Source of the DNA: Alphaproteobacteria bacterium
GTDB taxonomy: Bacteria > Pseudomonadota > Alphaproteobacteria > UBA6615
Length of the DNA stretch: 48,894 bases
Assembly: GCA_028822385.1 (NCBI GenBank)
Contig: JAPKDV010000003.1
Location: 1 to 48,894, forward strand
Direction of reading: 5' to 3'
Shown: positions 44,461 to 48,894 of the stretch, piece after piece
Layout: every line of letters starts with the position of its first letter
Numbering within the stretch: position 1 is the first letter of the stretch
The notes under the pieces: model-generated
Database searches by the model: none
What the model was told of the DNA's origin: nothing
What the model saw: only the letters and a program-made list of their open reading frames with translations
Position numbers and translations under genes: made by a program

Positions 44461-45672
44461 TCAGGCGTCGGGGTTAACCACCATTTCGCCAGTTTCGGTC
44501 CCATTTTCGATATTTCGATGTTGATTCAGGGCTTGGCGAAGCATCGCAGCGGTGTTTTCGGCCCCGGCCATGTCTACAGGTGCTGAAATTCGGTCCGGAC
44601 GGGCCATGGCGCGCGCGATCGCCCGGGCAACATTCTCGGCCGTAACGGCTCCGGGCTCGACGATTTCAAGCGCGCCTTTCTCTGTCAGCAGACTGCAACG
44701 CAACGTCTGTTCGCTTTCGAGTCCGCCGGCATAGGGGATGCAGACGGCGCGGGTGCCCGCGGCCAGAACCTCCATCACCGTGTTGTAGCCGCCTTGCGAG
44801 ATCGACAGGGTGCAATTGGAAAGTAGCTGTCGGAAGTCGGGGCGTGACCGCTCTACGGTGACGCCATCGGGCGCGCTGTCGCGATAGGCTGCGAACTCGG
44901 CTTCGGGAAGATTGTGGCCGACCAGTACCCGCCAGGGCGTGTCGGACAAGGATGAAGCAGCGCGTGAATCAATAGCGGCCTGGAGCATGTCGTCACTAAC
45001 CGCGCCGCCGCCGGTAGAGACGATCACTTCGCCTGCTCCCGGGCCTTTCGCGTCGCGCGGCAGCGATACATCGGCGACATAGCCGGTGTAACGGGAGATG
45101 TCTGTGATCTCGGACATGCGCGGGAAGGTTTTGTCAAAAGCGATAAAGCTGCGGTCGCCGTGGATGAGTACCAGATCGAAATAGCGACGAACGCGCTCGA
45201 CCATCTCGTCGACCCGTTCAGGCTTGCCGGGCTCCACAAGAATGTCACGCACGGAAGAGACTATCAGGGGGCGCGGTGTACCGGCCGTGCGCGCGGCGTT
45301 GAGTAGGGGTTCGATCTCGAAACGCATCTGGCGGCGCCCAAAGGGAAATAGCTCAATCATAACAATGTCCGGCTGGGTCTGGGCGAAAATTCCGCACAGT
45401 TGCGCGGTGCGGGCCGCCTTCCACACATCGTCGATTTGTTGGTTGTGTTTATCAACCAGAACTTTAAAAAACTTGTCAGTCGCGCGTGTCGGGGAGAGTT
45501 GTTCGAACCGGGTGGCACCGGATACAAATCCAGGCACAGCTGTACCTCCCGAAACTAGCGTCACCTCGAACCCGTTGGCCTCGAGCGCTCGCGTAAGCGT
45601 GCCCGCACGCATCAAATGGCCGATGCCGAGCAGGTGCTGAACATAGAAGAGAATTTTGGGGCGGGTGTTCAT
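44461..45672 (-). CDS. MurG-like (GT28/GT1 fold) glycosyltransferase
   Basis: From the ATG at 45672 the protein has 403 residues; the frame extends upstream into the phosphatase gene without a better start. It has a GT-B fold. The N-terminal motif is ILFYVQHLLGIGHLMRAGTLTRALEANGFEVTLVSGG, and the C-terminal donor site is LSNCTLSISQGGYNTVMEVLAAGTRAVCIPYAGGLESEQTLR, resembling MurG and the UDP-glucuronosyltransferases. It should transfer a sugar from a nucleotide donor; donor and acceptor are not known. The histidine phosphatase gene ends 19 bases upstream. Confidence 0.88.
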   Translation of the reverse strand: MNTRPKILFYVQHLLGIGHLMRAGTLTRALEANGFEVTLVSGGTAVPGFVSGATRFEQLSPTRATDKFFKVLVDKHNQQIDDVWKAARTAQLCGIFAQTQPDIVMIELFPFGRRQMRFEIEPLLNAARTAGTPRPLIVSSVRDILVEPGKPERVDEMVERVRRYFDLVLIHGDRSFIAFDKTFPRMSEITDISRYTGYVADVSLPRDAKGPGAGEVIVSTGGGAVSDDMLQAAIDSRAASSLSDTPWRVLVGHNLPEAEFAAYRDSAPDGVTVERSRPDFRQLLSNCTLSISQGGYNTVMEVLAAGTRAVCIPYAGGLESEQTLRCSLLTEKGALEIVEPGAVTAENVARAIARAMARPDRISAPVDMAGAENTAAMLRQALNQHRNIENGTETGEMVVNPDA

Positions 45673-45691
45673 TAGCTGGCTCTTGCCACCC

Positions 45692-46279
45692 TCAGCCTTT
45701 GAGAGGAAGGTTGAGTTGTTCAATGGTGGCCGAGCCGTCGGCGGTCGCCTCGAAGACTTGCCCGCGCCGTCGCGACATCTCGTCGGGGGTTTCGCCCGAG
45801 AGGTTCCAGCCGGTGGCGATCCCGTAAACCGTGCGGATCACCCCGCGATGGGTGACGACGATGCGTGGGCCATCCTGTTGTGCGGCATCAGCCAGAAATT
45901 CACCAATACGGCCCAGCATGTCCCGGCGGCTTTCACCGTTTTCCGGACGGTGAGCCGGATCATGGGCGTTGTCGCCTTCGGTGGTTTCCATCTCGTGCAG
46001 GTTGCGGCCTTCCCAGATGCCCCAGGATTTCTCCATCAGGCGCTGGTCGGTTTCGATCGCGCCGAGCTCGGGATGGCCAGATTTGAGAATCTCGGCTGTT
46101 TCCATGCTCCGGATCAGCGGGCTGGCAACAATCGGACAGTTGATGAGGTGGCTGGGCAGGCGCCATGCGGCAACCATCTCGCGCCCGTCATCGTTCAACG
46201 GGATATCCCGGCGGCCTTGAAGGCGTCGTTCGACATTCCATTGGGTCAGACCGTGGCGCAAAAATACGAGTTGGGTCAT
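45692..46279 (-). CDS. histidine phosphatase family protein
   Basis: This 195-residue protein has the phosphohistidine motif QLVFLRHGLTQWNVERRLQGRRDIPLNDDG near its start (RHG at residues 7-9). It continues with IVASPLIRSMETAEIL, LMEKSWGIWEGRNLHEME and IVVTHRGVIRTVYGIATG, which carries the second catalytic histidine. The fold includes phosphoglycerate mutases, CobC and sugar-phosphate phosphatases. Set among glycosyltransferase genes, removal of phosphate from a sugar or glycan intermediate is plausible but not shown. It overlaps the upstream GT4 gene by four bases. Confidence 0.93.
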   Translation of the reverse strand: MTQLVFLRHGLTQWNVERRLQGRRDIPLNDDGREMVAAWRLPSHLINCPIVASPLIRSMETAEILKSGHPELGAIETDQRLMEKSWGIWEGRNLHEMETTEGDNAHDPAHRPENGESRRDMLGRIGEFLADAAQQDGPRIVVTHRGVIRTVYGIATGWNLSGETPDEMSRRRGQVFEATADGSATIEQLNLPLKG

Positions 46280-47433
46280 GTCGATTTTACAACCATGGTG
46301 ACGGTTTTCAGGGTGGCGTCGAGCCGCTCGGCTGCGACGGGTATGTCATATTGTTCGCGCACGCGTCGGGCCGCAGCGCTGCCCATGCGGGCGCGTGTTT
46401 CCGGGTCGTCGATCAGGCCTCCGATGGCCTTCGCAAAGGCATCGATATCGTCGGGTGGCGGCAATCGCCCGGTGATGCCGGAGGCGACAATATCGGGAAC
46501 GCCCCGCTGCTTGCTTGCGATCACCGGCAATCCGGCGGCCTGGGCCTCCAGAAGGGCGATGCCGAAAGCTTCGTCTACAGCGGGCCAAATAAGCATATCG
46601 CTGGCTGCGTAGACTTTGGCAAGTTCGCTGGATTCAAGCACACCCAGCAAGGTGACGCGCCCAGGTGCGGCGGTCTCCAGCATCTGCGCGATGGTTTCTC
46701 GTCGCGGCCCGTCACCCGCAACAAGCAGATGCCAGTTGTCTCCGGGTAACTGTTTCAGGGCCTCGGCGAGCTGCGCGTAGGAGCTTTCCTTTGCGCCCGC
46801 CCGCATCATTCCCACGGCAAGCAGCAGCACGGTGTCGTTGGACCAGCCGCCATGTTTGGCGTGGGCTGCGCGCAAGCTGGCACGTCGGGACATCGCGTCG
46901 TCATAGATGGAGGCCTCGACAAAGGGCAGCAGTCGACGGTGCAGGACAGGTTCCTGCGCGACCGGTTGCAGGCAGTCCCAGTCATCACTGTTGAGGGTGA
47001 GGATGGCATCCGCCCGGGCGATGGCGGCGTTGGCGCCCCGATAGCCAATATCCCACGGTCCGCCGGCTTGCTTGGGAGCGGTCGAGGCTTCGGCGATCAG
47101 ATAGGGAATGTTGAAGGTATCTGCGATGCGCGGACCCAGCCAGTCCGGTGTCTTGTGATAGAGGTGATAGGTCATCCAGGCCATCGGTCGTTCTTCGATC
47201 GGCCGCGTGCGCAATTGCCGGATCAGGCGTTCGGCGAGCTTGTCCCCGAGTGACTTGAGCCGTGCCTGCCGCACCGGATCACCATGTCCGTCGCGGGTGA
47301 CAAAATGTGAGATCAGTTCGGGGGTATGCCCGGCGTGACGTAACGCAGCCATGAACAGGCGCGCGAGATGCCGGTCCCCTGAGGGCACCGGGTGATCGGG
47401 CGGTTTCATCGGGGCGTAGAACGCGACACGCAT
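46276..47433 (-). CDS. GT4 family glycosyltransferase (first copy)
   Basis: The 385-residue GT-B enzyme has the N-terminal acceptor domain starting MRVAFYAPMKPPDHPVPSGDRHLARLFMAAL. The C-terminal GT4 domain has VLLLAVGMMRAGAKESSYAQLAEALKQLP, WHLLVAGDGPRRETI, RVTLLGVLESSELAKVYAASDMLIWPAVDEAFGIALLEAQAAGLPVIASKQRGVPDIV, covering the E-x7-E nucleotide-sugar motif. It retains the anomeric configuration of its donor by family. It is separated from the next GT4 gene by one base. Confidence 0.93.
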   Translation of the reverse strand: MRVAFYAPMKPPDHPVPSGDRHLARLFMAALRHAGHTPELISHFVTRDGHGDPVRQARLKSLGDKLAERLIRQLRTRPIEERPMAWMTYHLYHKTPDWLGPRIADTFNIPYLIAEASTAPKQAGGPWDIGYRGANAAIARADAILTLNSDDWDCLQPVAQEPVLHRRLLPFVEASIYDDAMSRRASLRAAHAKHGGWSNDTVLLLAVGMMRAGAKESSYAQLAEALKQLPGDNWHLLVAGDGPRRETIAQMLETAAPGRVTLLGVLESSELAKVYAASDMLIWPAVDEAFGIALLEAQAAGLPVIASKQRGVPDIVASGITGRLPPPDDIDAFAKAIGGLIDDPETRARMGSAAARRVREQYDIPVAAERLDATLKTVTMVVKST

Positions 47434-47434
47434 G

Positions 47435-48718
47435 TCAGGCCGCCGCCTGCGTCGGGTTTAGGGCGTCACTGGCCAACGCGTTCGAAATGGCGTCGATTCC
47501 GTCGCGCAGGTCGAACTCCGTTCGTACGCGTAGGCTGCCCGCCGCGGCCAGACTGCGGCGCTGACTGGGATTAGCTGCGAGTTGTGCGATGGCACCGGCA
47601 AGCGCCTCAGAATCTCCCGGGTTGACGAGAAGTCCGGTCTCGCCGTCCCTGATGAGCTCGGGAATGGCAGACACGTCTGTGGAGATACAGGCCACCCCAA
47701 CCGCCTGGGCTTCCATCAGCACGTTCGGTAGGCCATCGCGGTCGCCATCGGTCGCAATTTTGCTCGCAAGAACGAAGATATCTGAATTGGCGAGCAGCGC
47801 CTTCACGTCACGCTGCGGCTTGCGCCCATGCCAGATGATACGTTGCGACAGGCCAAGGCGCGTCGCGCGCGCAGTCATATTTTTTTCCAGATCACCACCG
47901 CCAATGTGTTCAAAGCGCCATTCGAGATCATCAGGAAGCCGGGCCAGGGCATCGAGAAGGTCGTCGTAGCCCTTTTTCTCGACCACCCGTCCGACCGAGG
48001 CGATGCGGACAGGGCCATCCAGGTTGGCGGGCACACCGTTTGTGGCATCAGCAAAACGTGCGAAATCAAGGCCGTGATAGTGGAGGCGCACCTTGGCTAC
48101 ATCCGCTCCCATAAGTTCGCGCAAGTGATCGGCACCGTAGCGGGTACAGGTGGTCAGCCATTCGGCGTCTGCAATCTTCTCCCGCTTTTCCCAGTCCGGG
48201 GTCGTCCAGATGTCCTTGGCATGGGCTGAGATTGTAAAGGGAAGCGCACGGATTTTTGCGGCGTAGCGCGCCACCGAAGCCGGGGTGTGCAGGAAATGCG
48301 CATAGATCATCCCGGTCTCGGCGTGCAGATCATGGGCGAGTACGCAGGCCTGCCCGAACCGACGGATGCGATTGGGGGTTCGGTCCCGTTGGAAGTCTTC
48401 GCGGAAGGCTCGCAGTGCTGTGTGGTAGGCTGGCAATTTGCGTACTTTCCACCAGCACCCCAGCACGCGGAATGGCGCGCGCCACAGATATTCAGGCAGG
48501 TAATTTACCGTGGCGACGATTTCATCATGGATCGGGTGGGTTTCCGGGTCATAGGGTTGCCGCAGAGACTGGATGTCCAGTGTGTGGCCCCGCTCTTCGA
48601 GCCCATACAATTCCTGCGCAATGAATGTTTCGGACAGCCGTGGGTAACCCTTGAGCACCACCGCTATGCGCGACCCTGCTCTTGCCTCACTGGCGCCGTT
48701 CTCGCGGCGTGCGTCCAC
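47435..48718 (-). CDS. GT4 family glycosyltransferase (second copy)
   Basis: The 427-residue enzyme starts at GTG (48718), directly after the stop of the upstream gene. The N-terminal part has IAVVLKGYPRLSETFIAQELYGLEERGHTLDIQSLR, close to the WcaL/colanic-acid type. The middle has MIYAHFLHTPASVARYAAKIRALPFTISAHAKDIW. The donor domain has RIASVGRVVEKKGYDDLLDALARLP, ALLANSDIFVLASKIATDGDRDGLPNVLMEAQAVGVACISTDVSAIPELI with the E-x7-E pattern. It is predicted to build an exported or surface glycan in the cytoplasm. The two GT4 proteins differ clearly and are not a recent duplication. Confidence 0.93.
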   Translation of the reverse strand: MDARRENGASEARAGSRIAVVLKGYPRLSETFIAQELYGLEERGHTLDIQSLRQPYDPETHPIHDEIVATVNYLPEYLWRAPFRVLGCWWKVRKLPAYHTALRAFREDFQRDRTPNRIRRFGQACVLAHDLHAETGMIYAHFLHTPASVARYAAKIRALPFTISAHAKDIWTTPDWEKREKIADAEWLTTCTRYGADHLRELMGADVAKVRLHYHGLDFARFADATNGVPANLDGPVRIASVGRVVEKKGYDDLLDALARLPDDLEWRFEHIGGGDLEKNMTARATRLGLSQRIIWHGRKPQRDVKALLANSDIFVLASKIATDGDRDGLPNVLMEAQAVGVACISTDVSAIPELIRDGETGLLVNPGDSEALAGAIAQLAANPSQRRSLAAAGSLRVRTEFDLRDGIDAISNALASDALNPTQAAA

Positions 48719-48894
48719 TCAGTATTGTCCGGCGTGCCGGCTCCCTGCCGCGCGCCCAATGACACGCATTTTTTCACGGCGGCGCCCGGCGGCCATGTCT
48801 ACAAGGCGGTTCACATTGCGTAAGCCATCCAGCAGGCCTGGGACCACGACTTCGGACGGCACGCTTTGCTGCGGCAGATGTCGCAAGGCGGTGG
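48719..48894 (-). CDS. C-terminal end of an unidentified protein (partial)
   Basis: An open frame runs from the right edge to TGA at 48721-48719, immediately before the GTG of the GT4 gene. The 58 visible residues include LRHLPQQSVPSEVVVPGLLDG and LRNVNRLVDMAAGRRREKM, ending SRHAGQY. I do not recognise the family. Zero spacing to the next gene suggests it belongs to the same transcription unit. Confidence 0.6.
   Translation of the reverse strand, partial: TALRHLPQQSVPSEVVVPGLLDGLRNVNRLVDMAAGRRREKMRVIGRAAGSRHAGQY

Overview
The window is a chromosomal segment of an alphaproteobacterium of moderate GC content, most likely from the Rhodospirillales or a close relative. The evidence is the gene order ppsR | oriC | hemE-hemH-hemJ-rho, then mnmE-mnmG-rsmG-parA-parB, with Tim44-domain, DUF3576, DUF6489 and HemJ families typical of that class. 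No tRNA, rRNA, CRISPR array, prophage or insertion sequence was recognised.

Left part (1-7150): the first bases hold the start of a LutA-like gene on the minus strand. Next come mltA and a Tim44-domain gene (minus), fxsA and secB (plus), and a tightly overlapping minus-strand run ppsR-maf-aroE-coaE-dnaQ.

Origin (7151-7624): an AT-rich gene-free gap between ppsR (the RP001/DUF299 family) and hemE carries DnaA-box-like 9-mers. This is the classical alphaproteobacterial oriC position. Genes mostly point away from it on both sides near the gap.

Centre (7625-24381): hemE-hemH-hemJ, rho with a clear terminator, and an accessory block (ketopantoate-reductase-like gene, a 41-residue membrane peptide coupled to a quinone oxidoreductase, ogt, and a YyaL-type DUF255 gene). 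Then follows the mnmE-mnmG-rsmG-parA-parB chromosome-maintenance cluster with two parS sites, one of them inside rsmG, and the converging leuS-lptE-holA run.

Middle right (24371-37011): leuS, a DUF3576 lipoprotein, a porin with its own terminator, a JmjC/cupin oxygenase, yggS, an L,D-transpeptidase, a long ribA, a DUF427 gene broken by a 7-base tandem duplication, an OmpR-type regulator, an MFS transporter, and a metallo-beta-lactamase-fold gene behind a consensus sigma-54 promoter.

Right part (37046-48894): eleven co-directional minus-strand genes, mostly touching or overlapping. In transcription order they are an unidentified partial gene, two GT4 glycosyltransferases, a histidine phosphatase, a MurG-like glycosyltransferase, a NodB-like deacetylase, an unknown two-helix membrane protein, a fused two-domain ABC ATPase, a long family-5 solute-binding protein and two permeases. 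The junctions suggest one transcription unit joining glycan synthesis or modification to uptake of a peptide or oligosaccharide. This is the best candidate here for an undescribed system; its substrate and product cannot be read from sequence alone.
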